Shown piece by piece: positions 8,925 through 17,652 of a stretch of 64,000 nt of DNA; positions within the stretch are counted from its first letter, which is position 1, and each line of letters begins with the position of its first letter. The position numbers and the translations under genes are program-made. Below the pieces are notes generated by a model. It saw only the letters and a list, made by a program, of their open reading frames with translations. It did not search any database and was not told the DNA's origin. The DNA lies in contig JAXFOH010000086.1 in the NCBI GenBank assembly GCA_034180465.1, positions 1 to 64,000 of the forward strand. The letters are read 5' to 3'. Source of the DNA: CAKUIA01 sp034180465 (lineage in GTDB: Bacteria > Verrucomicrobiota > Verrucomicrobiia > Opitutales > Intestinicryptomonadaceae).

Positions 8925-8958
8925 AAAAAACCGCGCACAGTTCAAAACGCGGTTTTTT
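8925..8958. terminator. Bidirectional terminator
   Basis: AAAAAACCGCG (8925-8935) pairs with CGCGGTTTTTT (8948-8958). It sits between the HIT gene and the convergent nucleotidase gene. Confidence 0.85.
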
Positions 8959-8987
8959 ATTTCATATAGCATTGCAAAAATTAAGAT

Positions 8988-9509
8988 TTACAACATCTCT
9001 TTTATTTGCGCCCAGTTTGCCCTAACTACGCCCTCGGCTTTAACTCCAAAATTTTGCGGCTGGGCAAAAAGTATTTTGGTGTTTCCCTTAAATGAAGTAA
9101 GGTTCGAAAGTTTGTCGTCTATCATAATATCGGCCAAAACAAAATCTTTTGCGCCGCAAAAAACAAACTGCTTCCAATGTAGATACGGGAAATATCTATT
9201 TAGCCAAACAATTTTCTCCTTCATACTGTCGGGATATTCCGTCGCCGCCGACACAATTAAAACCCTGTATTTTTCGTTAAGGTATTTTAGCGTTTCTATT
9301 GCGCCCTCCATAACGGGAGCGTTTTCGTATATGCCCTTTTGGGCAAGACACTCCCTGCAATGCGGAAATGCCTGCGGAATTAAAATTCCCCTAACCGAAT
9401 TTAGGTCTATTTTTTTATTTGCAACTTTTTCCTCGTAGGCGGCAATTATGTTGTACAAGTCCGCCATTACGCAGTCCATATCTACGGCAATGCACTTTCT
9501 GTTGTCCAT
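8988..9509 (-). CDS. HAD-family 5'(3')-deoxyribonucleotidase
   Basis: This 173-residue cytosolic phosphatase is of the NT5C type, which dephosphorylates deoxynucleoside monophosphates. The nucleophile motif is D10-M-D12 in V-D-M-D-C-V-M-A-D. The glycine usual after the second Asp is a cysteine here. Motif II is V-S-A-A-T-E, and the late acidic motif is D-I-M-I-D-D-K. The cap region between them (P-V-M-E-G-A-I-E-T-L) is typical. Its ATG is 21 bases upstream... on the far side of the stop of no other gene: uxaA, upstream on this strand, ends 5 bases before it, so it may be the last gene of the uxaB-uxaA transcript. Confidence 0.82.
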   Translation of the reverse strand: MDNRKCIAVDMDCVMADLYNIIAAYEEKVANKKIDLNSVRGILIPQAFPHCRECLAQKGIYENAPVMEGAIETLKYLNEKYRVLIVSAATEYPDSMKEKIVWLNRYFPYLHWKQFVFCGAKDFVLADIMIDDKLSNLTSFKGNTKILFAQPQNFGVKAEGVVRANWAQIKEML

Positions 9510-9514
9510 AGCTT

Positions 9515-11005
9515 TTATAATGTTACACCGTTTTTAAAAATTGCAATTTCTTTATAGCCGTTTTGCTCCGACTTTGTCTTTTTGCCGTTGGCTACTTCTA
9601 CAACAAAATCAAAAAACTCTTTTGCAAGTTCGCAAATGGGTTTGCCGTTGGCTATCTCGCCCGCGTTGAAGTCTATCCAGTTGCGCTTGTTTTCGCTTAG
9701 GGGTGTGTTTGTGGCAATCTTTATTGTGGGAACTGCCGCCCCCCACGGAGTCCCCCTGCCCGTGCTAAACAATATAATTTGGCAGCCCGCGGCGGCAAGC
9801 GTTGTAGTCGCCACTGGATCGTTGCCGGGCGAAGTTAAAAGGCTTAGCCCCGCGCTTTTTACAAAATCGCCGTACATAAGAACGTCTCTTACCAAAGCAT
9901 GACCGCCCTTTTGCACGCAGCCCAAAGATTTTTCCTCTAAAGTGGAAATGCCGCCGTCTCTATTGCCGGGCGAAGGATTTTCGTAGACGGGCATTTTATA
10001 CGACATAAAATACTCTTTAAACGAGTTTATCATTTCCACAATTTTTTCGAATACCTCTTTGTTGCAGGCTCTTTGCATAAGCAAGGTTTCTGCCCCGAAC
10101 ATTTCGGGAACTTCGGTCAACACGCACGAAGCTCCCCTGGTTATCGCCATGTCCGAAAACGCGCCTATAAGCGGGTTTGCCGTAATTCCAGAAAATCCGT
10201 CGGATCCCCCACACTTAAGTCCAACCGAAAGCTTTGAAAGAGGCAACTTTGTGCGCGAATCTCCCTTCATCTTCAACGCCAAACCCTTTAAAATTTCAAC
10301 CCCCTCGGCAATTTCGTCGGAAAAGTCTTGCGCCTGCATAAAGCAGATTCTGTCGGAATCGTAATCGCCCAAAAATTCCCTGAATTTAGAAAGCCTGTTG
10401 TTTTCGCAGCCAAGCCCCAAAACCAAAACGCCGCCCGCATTGGGATGCAATGTTAAGCCTCTTAAAATTTTGCGGGTGTTTTCGTGGTCGCAGCCAAGCT
10501 GAGAGCAGCCGTAGGTATGCGGAATTGCAAAAACCCCATCGGTATATTTTGCGTATTCGGTTTTAGAAAATTCGGCTGCCATTTTTTGGGCAACCGCATT
10601 TACGCACGAAACAGTGGGGACAATCCACAGCTCGTTTCTTACGCCAGCCTTGCCGTTTTTGCGCAAATATCCGTTAAAGGTTGCGTGTTCTGTTGCGTCT
10701 TTTATGCTGCAGCTTTTTAGGGGGTTGTATGTATAGCTTAAAAGCTCGCCTAGCGCCGTTTTTATATTGCGGTCGCTAACCCAGTCGCCGCAGGCAATAT
10801 CGCATTGGGCAATGCCTATGGTGTGCCCGTATTTTATAATTTCTTCGCCCTTTTTAAGGTTTTTTAGCGCAACCTTGTGCCCGAAGGGAACATCGCACAA
10901 TACCGTAAGGGCATTTCCGCCAATATCAAAGCTTTCGCCCTTTTTTAGGGGCTTTAGGGCAACTGCAACATTGTCGGCACTGTTTATCTGAAGCAATTTA
11001 GACAT
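9515..11005 (-). CDS. uxaA: Altronate dehydratase
   Basis: UxaA dehydrates D-altronate to 2-keto-3-deoxygluconate in galacturonate breakdown. At 496 residues it contains both parts: the N-terminal SAF domain (about 1-95) and the large C-terminal dehydratase domain. Conserved segments include G-Y-L-R-K-N-G-K-A-G-V-R-N, H-T-Y-G-C-S-Q-L-G-C-D, K-C-G-G-S-D-G-F-S-G and F-S-T-G-R-G-T-P-W-G. Cysteines in these blocks are expected to bind iron. It follows uxaB with a 3-base gap, so both are one operon. Uronate isomerase (uxaC) and KDG kinase are not in the window; the last pathway enzyme, KDPG aldolase, is at 30507-31157. Confidence 0.95.
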   Translation of the reverse strand: MSKLLQINSADNVAVALKPLKKGESFDIGGNALTVLCDVPFGHKVALKNLKKGEEIIKYGHTIGIAQCDIACGDWVSDRNIKTALGELLSYTYNPLKSCSIKDATEHATFNGYLRKNGKAGVRNELWIVPTVSCVNAVAQKMAAEFSKTEYAKYTDGVFAIPHTYGCSQLGCDHENTRKILRGLTLHPNAGGVLVLGLGCENNRLSKFREFLGDYDSDRICFMQAQDFSDEIAEGVEILKGLALKMKGDSRTKLPLSKLSVGLKCGGSDGFSGITANPLIGAFSDMAITRGASCVLTEVPEMFGAETLLMQRACNKEVFEKIVEMINSFKEYFMSYKMPVYENPSPGNRDGGISTLEEKSLGCVQKGGHALVRDVLMYGDFVKSAGLSLLTSPGNDPVATTTLAAAGCQIILFSTGRGTPWGAAVPTIKIATNTPLSENKRNWIDFNAGEIANGKPICELAKEFFDFVVEVANGKKTKSEQNGYKEIAIFKNGVTL

Positions 11006-11008
11006 ATG

Positions 11009-12412
11009 TTAAAAAAACTTTTTTAAAGATTCCAAAACGCCAACTTTTTTTACCGACTCTGCATATTTTTGCGCAAGCTCTTTAAAGCCTTCTATCGCAA
11101 AAAGGCTTTCGGTATAAATTTCTTTAGAATCGAAAAGAATTGCCGCAAATTTAAGAAAATCGCTTTCGGTTTTTAAGGTTTCGGGAGCGTTAAGCGGCAA
11201 CAAAGACCTATCGGCAAAGGCAAGAGATGCGTTTGCAACCAAGCCGAATACGCATCTTTCGGGCAAAACGCCCTTTCTTTTTACAAACTCTCTAAGCGGC
11301 GGGACAACCCTTACCGCTGTTTTAGAAATGGCGTTTGAACTAATCGCCTTTAGCTGGTGTTTTAAGTATGGGTTTTTAAATCTTTCCAAAACGGAATTTG
11401 CGTAGGCTGTTTTGCCTTTAATGTCTAAATCTAAAGTTTCCAAAAGCTCGCCAAAAATGCAGTCTTGTATAAACTTGCCCAAAACGGGATGCAACAGTGC
11501 GTCCATTACCGTTTTTACATTCATCTGCAAGCCCGTTGCCGCCATTATCGTATGCGGCGCGTTAAGCAAGGTTACCTTTTGCGCCCTGTATAGGGAAATA
11601 TCGTCGGTAAACACAACGTTTAGGCCGCATTTTTCGAAGGGGATTTCGTTGCGGACAAATTCGGGGGCTTGAATTGCCCACAAATAATAGGGCTCGGCAA
11701 CAACCGCCAGATTGTCGGAATATTCCCAAATTTGCTCTAAAGCTGTGGCTATGTGCGAGGGATAACCGCTTACAATGCGGTCTACCAAAGTGTTGCAAAA
11801 TGCGCACGAATTTTCAAGCCAAGCGGCAAAGCCTTCGGGCAAGTTCCACAACTTTGCATACTTTAAAATGCAATCCTTTAATGCGTCGCCGTTTTTCTCT
11901 ATAAGCTCGCATGGCAAAACAATTATGCCCTTTTTGGTGTCGCCTTTAAAAAAGCTGTAGCGTTCGAACAAAAGTTTTGCAAGCTTGGCAGGAAATGTGC
12001 TTGGCGGCTCGTCGCTTAGCTTGTCGCTTTCGCAAAAGGCGATGCCAGCCTCGGTACTGTTAGAAATAACTATGCGCCAATCTTCCGACTTTGCAAAAGC
12101 CGCAAATTCGGCGTAGTTTTCGTAGGGGTTTAGGGCTTTTGTTATGCTGTTTATCGGCACACATTCGGTTGTTATTGCTCCGTTTTTTAGCCCCTGAACT
12201 ACAAGGGTATAAAGGCAATTTTGCTCCGATAATTTCGCAACAGAACCGCTCTTTCGCAAATTGCACGCACACACCGCCGAATTAAAACCGCAACTGCGGT
12301 TCATTTCAAAAACCATATAGTCGGCAAAGGCTCTTAAAAAGTTGCCTTCGCCGAATTGCAAAATCCTTACGGGGCGTTGCTGCACACCAACTGCGTCTTT
12401 AATATTTAGCAT
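11009..12412 (-). CDS. uxaB: Tagaturonate reductase (altronate oxidoreductase)
   Basis: UxaB reduces D-tagaturonate to D-altronate with NADH. The 467-residue product belongs to the polyol-specific long-chain dehydrogenase (mannitol dehydrogenase) family. The N-terminal R-I-L-Q-F-G-E-G-N-F-L-R-A-F block is the nucleotide-binding signature, and the internal segment T-L-L-N-A-P-H-T matches the family's K-x-x-x-L-N-x-x-H catalytic region, with K at the start (K-V-T-L-L-N-A-P-H). Its ATG is the first in frame. It is the promoter-proximal gene of the uxaBA pair. Galactose-type uronate use fits the glycosidases around it. Confidence 0.93.
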   Translation of the reverse strand: MLNIKDAVGVQQRPVRILQFGEGNFLRAFADYMVFEMNRSCGFNSAVCACNLRKSGSVAKLSEQNCLYTLVVQGLKNGAITTECVPINSITKALNPYENYAEFAAFAKSEDWRIVISNSTEAGIAFCESDKLSDEPPSTFPAKLAKLLFERYSFFKGDTKKGIIVLPCELIEKNGDALKDCILKYAKLWNLPEGFAAWLENSCAFCNTLVDRIVSGYPSHIATALEQIWEYSDNLAVVAEPYYLWAIQAPEFVRNEIPFEKCGLNVVFTDDISLYRAQKVTLLNAPHTIMAATGLQMNVKTVMDALLHPVLGKFIQDCIFGELLETLDLDIKGKTAYANSVLERFKNPYLKHQLKAISSNAISKTAVRVVPPLREFVKRKGVLPERCVFGLVANASLAFADRSLLPLNAPETLKTESDFLKFAAILFDSKEIYTESLFAIEGFKELAQKYAESVKKVGVLESLKKFF

Positions 12413-12523
12413 AGTAAAATCCCAATATTTTAGTTAAAAATTTAAGAATAAAATATATAAGCTTGGCTAAGTTCGTCAATTTCATTCGCCAAAAAATTTT
12501 GCCGCATTTTTCAGGCAAAAAAC

Positions 12524-12556
12524 GCAAAAAAAGCCGCCCCATATACAAGGGGCGGC
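12524..12556 (-). terminator. Terminator after glyS
   Basis: GCCGCCCC (12533-12540) and GGGGCGGC (12549-12556) form a perfect 8-bp G/C stem. On the minus strand it is followed by a run of T (plus-strand A run at 12526-12532). Confidence 0.88.
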
Positions 12557-12580
12557 AATTTTCCAGACAAAATGCAAAGC

Positions 12581-14086
12581 TTATCTGCCGATTTTCTCGC
12601 GTATAAAGTCTACCAATTCGTCTTCCGACATACGAACCTGCTTTGTGGTATCGCGGTCTCTAACGGTTACGGTACCGTCTTTTTCTATAGTGTCGAAGTC
12701 TATCGTAATTCCGAAAGGCGTGCCTATTTCGTCTTGACGGCGGTAGCGCTTGCCTATTGCGCCGCTTGCATCGAAAAATACGTTCCAGTTGCGCTGAAGC
12801 TTTTTGTATAGCTTGTAGGCTCTGTCGTAGATTTCGGGCTTGTTCTTAAGCAACGGGAATATTGCCGCCTTGTAGGGCGCAATTCTCGGGTGAAGCTTTA
12901 AAACAATTCTCTTTTCGGGAACGCCCTTTTCGTTTGGAACTTCGTCTTCGCAGTAGGCGGCAGTCATAACGGCCAGGAAAGTTCTGTCTACGCCAAGCGA
13001 AGGCTCTATAACGTGAGGCAAATACTTTTCCTTTCTTTCTTCGTCGAAATACTCAAGGTTTTTGCCCGAGACGTTTTGGTGCTGGGTTAGGTCGAAATTG
13101 CCTCGTACGGCAATGCCCTGCAGTTCCTGCAAGCCGTGCGGGAAGTGGAAGGTAATGTCGGTGCACGCCTTTGCATAGTGCGCCAACTTTTCCTTCGGGT
13201 GCACGTCTTCTGCCAAAGAATCGGCAGGAATGCCAATCGAAATAAACCAGTTTTTGCAGTAGTCTATCCATGACCTATGCAGCTTTTGCCAATCTTCGTA
13301 GGGGGAAATGAAATATTCTATTTCCATTTGCTCGAATTCGCGGCTTCTGAAAATGAAGTTGCGGGGCGTAATTTCGTTTCTAAAAGCCTTGCCTATTTGC
13401 GCAATACCGAAGGGCAGCTTTACGCGACTTGTGTCTACAATGTTCTTAAATTCGGCAAAAATGCCCTGAGCTGTTTCGGGGCGCAAATACGCGACGGCAG
13501 TTTCGTCTCTTAATGCGCCTATATATGTTTGGAACATCAAGTTAAAATCGCGCGGGGGAGTAAGCGAGCCCGCCTTGCCCGTTGCGGGGCTGGGTATCAA
13601 TACATATTCTTCGGGCTTTGCGTCCATATAGTTCTTTAAAACCACGGGCTCTAAAGTACCCTGCTTTGCCAAGTGGCGTTTTAAAGATTCGGCCTTTTTG
13701 TCGGCCTCTTTTTGCATATTTTCGTCTTCCAAAACGCTTACATAGCCTATAACTTCGCCGTCTACCTTAACTTGGGCAAAGAAAATCTGGTCGGCGCGAA
13801 AGCGCATTTTAGATTCCTTGCAGTCTACCATAGGGTCGGAAAAGCCTGCAACGTGCCCCGAAGCCCTCCAAATGTCGGGGTGCATAATAATAGACGAATC
13901 CAAACCAACCATATCGTCTCTTAAATGCACAAAATCTTGCCACCAAGCGGCCTTTATGTTGTTTTTAAGCTCTACACCCAAGGGGCCGTAGTCGAAAAAA
14001 CCGTTGCAGCCGCCGTAAATTTCGGACGATCTAAAGATGAAGCCCCTTCTCTTGCAGAGGGCTTCGATAGTACCCATATCTACCAT
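12581..14086 (-). CDS. glyS: Glycyl-tRNA synthetase, homodimeric (alpha2) type
   Basis: This class II synthetase charges tRNA-Gly. The product is a single 501-residue chain of the eukaryote/Gram-positive-like type rather than the two-subunit glyQ/glyS form. Visible motifs include R-G-F-I-F-x-S-S-E-I-Y-G-G near the N-terminus, Y-L-R-P-E-T-A-Q-G-I-F (substrate pocket), F-R-S-R-E-F-E-Q-M-E (motif 2) and S-L-G-V-D-R-T-F (motif 3). A C-terminal anticodon-binding domain follows, with V-R-D-R-D-T near the end. An AGAAGG sequence 8 bases before 14086 supports that start over the ATG three codons further in. Confidence 0.96.
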   Translation of the reverse strand: MVDMGTIEALCKRRGFIFRSSEIYGGCNGFFDYGPLGVELKNNIKAAWWQDFVHLRDDMVGLDSSIIMHPDIWRASGHVAGFSDPMVDCKESKMRFRADQIFFAQVKVDGEVIGYVSVLEDENMQKEADKKAESLKRHLAKQGTLEPVVLKNYMDAKPEEYVLIPSPATGKAGSLTPPRDFNLMFQTYIGALRDETAVAYLRPETAQGIFAEFKNIVDTSRVKLPFGIAQIGKAFRNEITPRNFIFRSREFEQMEIEYFISPYEDWQKLHRSWIDYCKNWFISIGIPADSLAEDVHPKEKLAHYAKACTDITFHFPHGLQELQGIAVRGNFDLTQHQNVSGKNLEYFDEERKEKYLPHVIEPSLGVDRTFLAVMTAAYCEDEVPNEKGVPEKRIVLKLHPRIAPYKAAIFPLLKNKPEIYDRAYKLYKKLQRNWNVFFDASGAIGKRYRRQDEIGTPFGITIDFDTIEKDGTVTVRDRDTTKQVRMSEDELVDFIREKIGR

Positions 14087-14213
14087 AGTATTGCCTTCTT
14101 ATAAAATTTATAAAGCGCAGAATTTAACCGCTTGTTGCGCTAATTGTCAAGAACGCAAAAAGCCGCAATGCCCCGTTTTGCCGTTTGCAATACTTAGCCA
14201 AACTTGTTTGCTC

Positions 14214-14242
14214 TTGACACTTGTTCGGACAAATTTTTTAAT
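14214..14242 (+). promoter_or_regulatory. Candidate sigma-70 promoter for the TIM-barrel gene
   Basis: TTGACA (14214-14219) and TTTAAT (14237-14242) are separated by 17 bases. Transcription would start about 4 bases before the ATG at 14253, giving a nearly leaderless mRNA; no Shine-Dalgarno is visible there. Confidence 0.4.
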
Positions 14243-14252
14243 TTCGAATACG

Positions 14253-15071
14253 ATGAAACTGCTTAATATAACTATTTGTTTTTTTGCATTGTTTGCCGCC
14301 CAAAGCACGTTTGCTGAAAAAGGGAACCGAAAAATTGCCGTACAAAGCTATTCTTTTAGACTTTTCACATACGAAGAACTTGCCCCTATGATGAAGGCTA
14401 TAGGCGTTCAGGGCTTGGGCTGCTCGGGCGGAATGGAAATAAGCAAAAAGTACCCCAAGGTAAAATTCGGCCCCGATATGACCGACGAGCAAAAGGCATT
14501 TGTGCGCGAAATCGCAAAAAAATACGACTTAAAATTTGTCTCGTACGGCGTTGTTAGCCCGCAAAAAGAAGAGCAAGTTGAAAGAATAGCCAAATTCGCA
14601 AAGGAAATGGGAATAAACACTGTAATTACCGAGTCGCCCGAACACCTTTTGCCCTGCTGGGAAAAGAACTGCGAAAAATACGGAATAAGAATGGCTATCC
14701 ACAACCACGCAAAGGAAGTGAAAAACGGCTATTGGAATCCCGAAAAGGTCGCAAAAATGATTGCGCCTTTCAAACACATATACGCCTGCGCCGACAACGG
14801 CCACTGGTCGCGCGCCCAGGTAAAAAGCTTAGACGGCTATAACACTTTAAAGGGGCGTTTGGCGGTTATTCACTTTAAAGACCAAAAAGAGTTTGGCAAC
14901 CCACGTAACCAGCCCGTTGTGTTCGGCACGGGGCAGCTGAACAGCAAAGAGCTTTTAAAGGCTCTCGACGCCCAGGGCTACGACGACTATTTTGTTATAG
15001 AATACGAAGCCAACTGGGAAAATAATTTGGCGCTGGTGCAACGTTGCGCCGAATTTTTAAAAAACAACTAG
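14253..15071 (+). CDS. Secreted sugar-phosphate isomerase/epimerase-like TIM-barrel protein (copy 1)
   Basis: The open frame runs from 14037, but the ATG at 14253 gives a clean signal peptide (hydrophobic core I-C-F-F-A-L-F-A, cleavage after T-F-A). The mature part is a xylose-isomerase-like TIM barrel of about 250 residues. Probable metal ligands are in M-A-I-H-N-H, A-C-A-D-N-G-H-W, V-I-H-F-K-D-Q and the final V-I-E-Y-E. Exported relatives are common in Verrucomicrobiota and Planctomycetota, and their substrates are mostly unknown. A second copy, with the same motif order, lies at 57825-58658. It is monocistronic, with a terminator at 15096-15136. The fold assignment is firm; the reaction is not known. 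Confidence 0.8.
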   Translation: MKLLNITICFFALFAAQSTFAEKGNRKIAVQSYSFRLFTYEELAPMMKAIGVQGLGCSGGMEISKKYPKVKFGPDMTDEQKAFVREIAKKYDLKFVSYGVVSPQKEEQVERIAKFAKEMGINTVITESPEHLLPCWEKNCEKYGIRMAIHNHAKEVKNGYWNPEKVAKMIAPFKHIYACADNGHWSRAQVKSLDGYNTLKGRLAVIHFKDQKEFGNPRNQPVVFGTGQLNSKELLKALDAQGYDDYFVIEYEANWENNLALVQRCAEFLKNN

Positions 15072-15095
15072 ACAAAAAATTAGCATAACGTTTGA

Positions 15096-15136
15096 CAAGC
15101 CCCGCAGTTTAAAAGACTATGGGGCTTGCCTTTTTT
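15096..15136 (+). terminator. Terminator after TIM-barrel copy 1
   Basis: CAAGCCCC (15096-15103) pairs with GGGGCTTG (15121-15128), followed by CCTTTTTT. The 17-base loop is long. Confidence 0.75.
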
Positions 15137-15174
15137 GAAAGGCTCACAACAACAACTTGCGCTTGCACACAAAC

Positions 15175-17262
15175 ATGAATATTCGGAAAAAGCTTTTTAT
15201 TTCGGCAATGTTTTTAATGTCGGCAATGGCCAACACTTGGGCTACCGAGCCGCTTGATTTGAAAACCCCGATTTTCGGCGGACAGGTTATTATAGAGCCG
15301 GGGCAAAGCGATGAATATATAGAAACGCTTTTCAAGCGCCTAAGCGAAAACAGTATGAATGTGTGCCGCATAAGAATGTTCGAATCGTATATGACAAACG
15401 ACGACGGCACGCGCGACTTTTCGCTTTTCGACAAGGCCTTTAAATATGCCGAAAAATACAACGTTAAAATAATAGGCACCTTTTTCCCGAAAACAGACAA
15501 AACCGACATAGGCGGCTGGAAATTTCCCTACGACAACGCCCAATTAAACTCGTTTGCAAAATTCATAAAAGACGCAAGTTTGCATTTTAAGCAATATAAA
15601 AGCTTGGCGGCATGGGTGCTTATAAACGAACCGGGAGGAAGTTTAAGAAACTGCCCTTTTATAAACGAAAAATACGCCGAATTTTTAAAGCAAAACCCCG
15701 AACCCTACAAGCTGCCAAACGGCAGGCTGCAGCTTATAGGCTTTTCGCGCGAAAGGTTTGCAAGGAATGCCACCAGCCAAATGCTGCAATGGATTGCAAA
15801 CGAGGTACGAAAATACGACAAGTCCGTTCACTTGCACGTTAACACCCACGCAATATTTTTCAATGCAACCGAATACGATTTCCCCTGTTGGCGCAGCTTT
15901 CTTTCAAGCTTTGGCGGCTCGGCACACCCTGGGTTTCACTATGTAGATTTTAGTCAGCAAGACTACACTTTTGCAATTGCAGCCAACAGCGAAATTATAG
16001 ATTCGGGGGCGGCCGCCACCCCGTGGTTTATGACCGAAATTCAGGGCGGCAACAATACCTACAGCGCGCAAAAGCCCTATTGCCCCACAAAAGAAGACAT
16101 CGCGAAATGGCTATGGAGCGTTTTGGGCGCAAATGGCAAAGGCGCAATATTTTGGTCGCTTAACCCGCGCGCCTCGGGCTTTGAAGCCGGCGAATGGGCG
16201 TTGCTAGACTTCCAAAACAACCCCTCCGACAGAATGTTTATGGCGGCAAAAGTTGCAAGGTGTGTAAACGAAAATGCGCAAATTTTTAAGTCTCTTAAAA
16301 AGGCAAAGCAAAACACAACCATTATATATACAAAAGAAAGCCTTTGGGCGGAAAACCGCCAAGCCAAAAGCTACGGCAAAAAATTTATTTGGCAAAGCAT
16401 TAACGGATATTTTAAGGCTATTGCCCAGGGCGGCGATATCCCCGCAATTTCGGCGTTCGAAGAATTCGACTTTTCGAAAAGCGACTACGCAAATCAAACC
16501 ATAATTTTAACAAACCAAATTGCGCTTTCTGCCGAACAGGTTAAAAAGCTTGAAAACTTTGTAAAAAACGGCGGCTCTCTTTTCGTAGACGGCCTTACAG
16601 GGTTTTACGACCACAATTCGGTATGCACAATGATGACGGGCTTTTTATTAAGAAATCTGTTGGGCGGCCAAATTAGCGAATTTAAAAAGCTAAACAAACG
16701 CGACTATAATATAGACTATAACTTTTTTGAAAACGATGGCGAAAATTCCATAACCTTAAGGGGCGGCGCTTGGCGCGGAATAATAAAGCCCGACAGCGCA
16801 AAGATTATATGCCAAAACAACGGCGAAGTTTGCGCCACAATAAATAAATTCGGGCAAGGTGCCGCCCTTTGGGTGCCCACAATGCTACAAAAAACGCATT
16901 TTGGAGAAAACAAAAACATCTTCGCACTGCTTAAACGCACTCTAAATATGCCCGAAGGCAAAATAACATTTAAAAACTACGAGCAAAACGCAATGCTAAG
17001 GCTTATGGAGTGCAACTCGGGTTTTGTGGCTATTATAATAAACAACCAACCCGAATTCGCCAAAAAAGAAAGTTCGTCTTTATTCGGCGGCATTTTAGAC
17101 GGCGGCGAAAACAACAAAGTTCCGACAAGAAAAATCGAGCTAAAAACCGAATTAAAGAACCCGAAAATCCTGTTCTCGACAAACGGCGGCGACTTTATAG
17201 ACGGCAACATATTGCATATTGCAGGCGACAGCGTTTGCGTTTTGTACTATCCAAAAAACTAG
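15175..17262 (+). CDS. Secreted clan GH-A glycoside hydrolase (GH42/GH5-like)
   Basis: The ATG at 15175 is chosen over the TTG at 15157. It yields a Lys-rich n-region and a hydrophobic core ending near T-W-A, so the 695-residue product is exported. Residues about 30-350 look like a (beta/alpha)8 barrel. V-L-I-N-E-P-G-G carries the likely acid/base Glu (the clan's N-E-P signature), and F-M-T-E-I-Q-G-G carries the likely nucleophile Glu. The next part (about 370-600) resembles the Rossmann-like trimerisation domain of GH42 enzymes (V-K-N-G-G-S-L-F-V-D-G). A C-terminal beta domain follows. The substrate may be a beta-galactoside, but other beta-glycosides are possible. Confidence 0.72.
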   Translation: MNIRKKLFISAMFLMSAMANTWATEPLDLKTPIFGGQVIIEPGQSDEYIETLFKRLSENSMNVCRIRMFESYMTNDDGTRDFSLFDKAFKYAEKYNVKIIGTFFPKTDKTDIGGWKFPYDNAQLNSFAKFIKDASLHFKQYKSLAAWVLINEPGGSLRNCPFINEKYAEFLKQNPEPYKLPNGRLQLIGFSRERFARNATSQMLQWIANEVRKYDKSVHLHVNTHAIFFNATEYDFPCWRSFLSSFGGSAHPGFHYVDFSQQDYTFAIAANSEIIDSGAAATPWFMTEIQGGNNTYSAQKPYCPTKEDIAKWLWSVLGANGKGAIFWSLNPRASGFEAGEWALLDFQNNPSDRMFMAAKVARCVNENAQIFKSLKKAKQNTTIIYTKESLWAENRQAKSYGKKFIWQSINGYFKAIAQGGDIPAISAFEEFDFSKSDYANQTIILTNQIALSAEQVKKLENFVKNGGSLFVDGLTGFYDHNSVCTMMTGFLLRNLLGGQISEFKKLNKRDYNIDYNFFENDGENSITLRGGAWRGIIKPDSAKIICQNNGEVCATINKFGQGAALWVPTMLQKTHFGENKNIFALLKRTLNMPEGKITFKNYEQNAMLRLMECNSGFVAIIINNQPEFAKKESSSLFGGILDGGENNKVPTRKIELKTELKNPKILFSTNGGDFIDGNILHIAGDSVCVLYYPKN

Positions 17263-17445
17263 CGCTTCCGTCTTGCGCAAAGCAATGGCGTATTTCTAGC
17301 CAAGTTTTTGCGCAAAACAAAGCCAAAGTAAAAGCAAAAACACGCGTTTTATCGAAAAAATTTTGCGCGAGCTGCAAATTTTCAAAAAAATGCTTGCAAT
17401 ATTTTTGCGGAAAACTTTTATAAATAGCTTTTACAAATATTTACT

Positions 17446-17631
17446 ATGAGCGAACAACCTAAAAGAAAATCAGCTTCCGAATTAAACTTTACGGACACAG
17501 AGGCACTCAGCCGCTATGTTACCGAAACAGGCAAAATCCTCCCCCGTAAATTTACAGGCCTTACAGCCAAAGAGCAGCGCCACATTAAAAAGAGCGTAAA
17601 GCACGCGCGCAACATGCTCTTAATGAAATAG
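17446..17631 (+). CDS. rpsR: 30S ribosomal protein S18
   Basis: This 61-residue protein is bS18, which contacts S6 and 16S rRNA on the platform. The conserved G-K-I-L-P-R-K-x-T-G-L-x-A-K-x-Q-R and the basic K-x-A-R-x-x-x-L-L helix are present. It is not next to rpsF, ssb or rplI, its usual partners. Instead tsaC follows 21 bases downstream. The 183 bases upstream (17263-17445) are A/T-rich with no other feature I can support. Confidence 0.92.
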   Translation: MSEQPKRKSASELNFTDTEALSRYVTETGKILPRKFTGLTAKEQRHIKKSVKHARNMLLMK

Positions 17632-17652
17632 GGCTTTTTACGCAATATAGCA

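Noticed and set aside
14037..14252. N-terminal extension of the TIM-barrel frame
   Set aside because: It overlaps the glyS start antisense and hides the clear signal peptide that begins at 14253.
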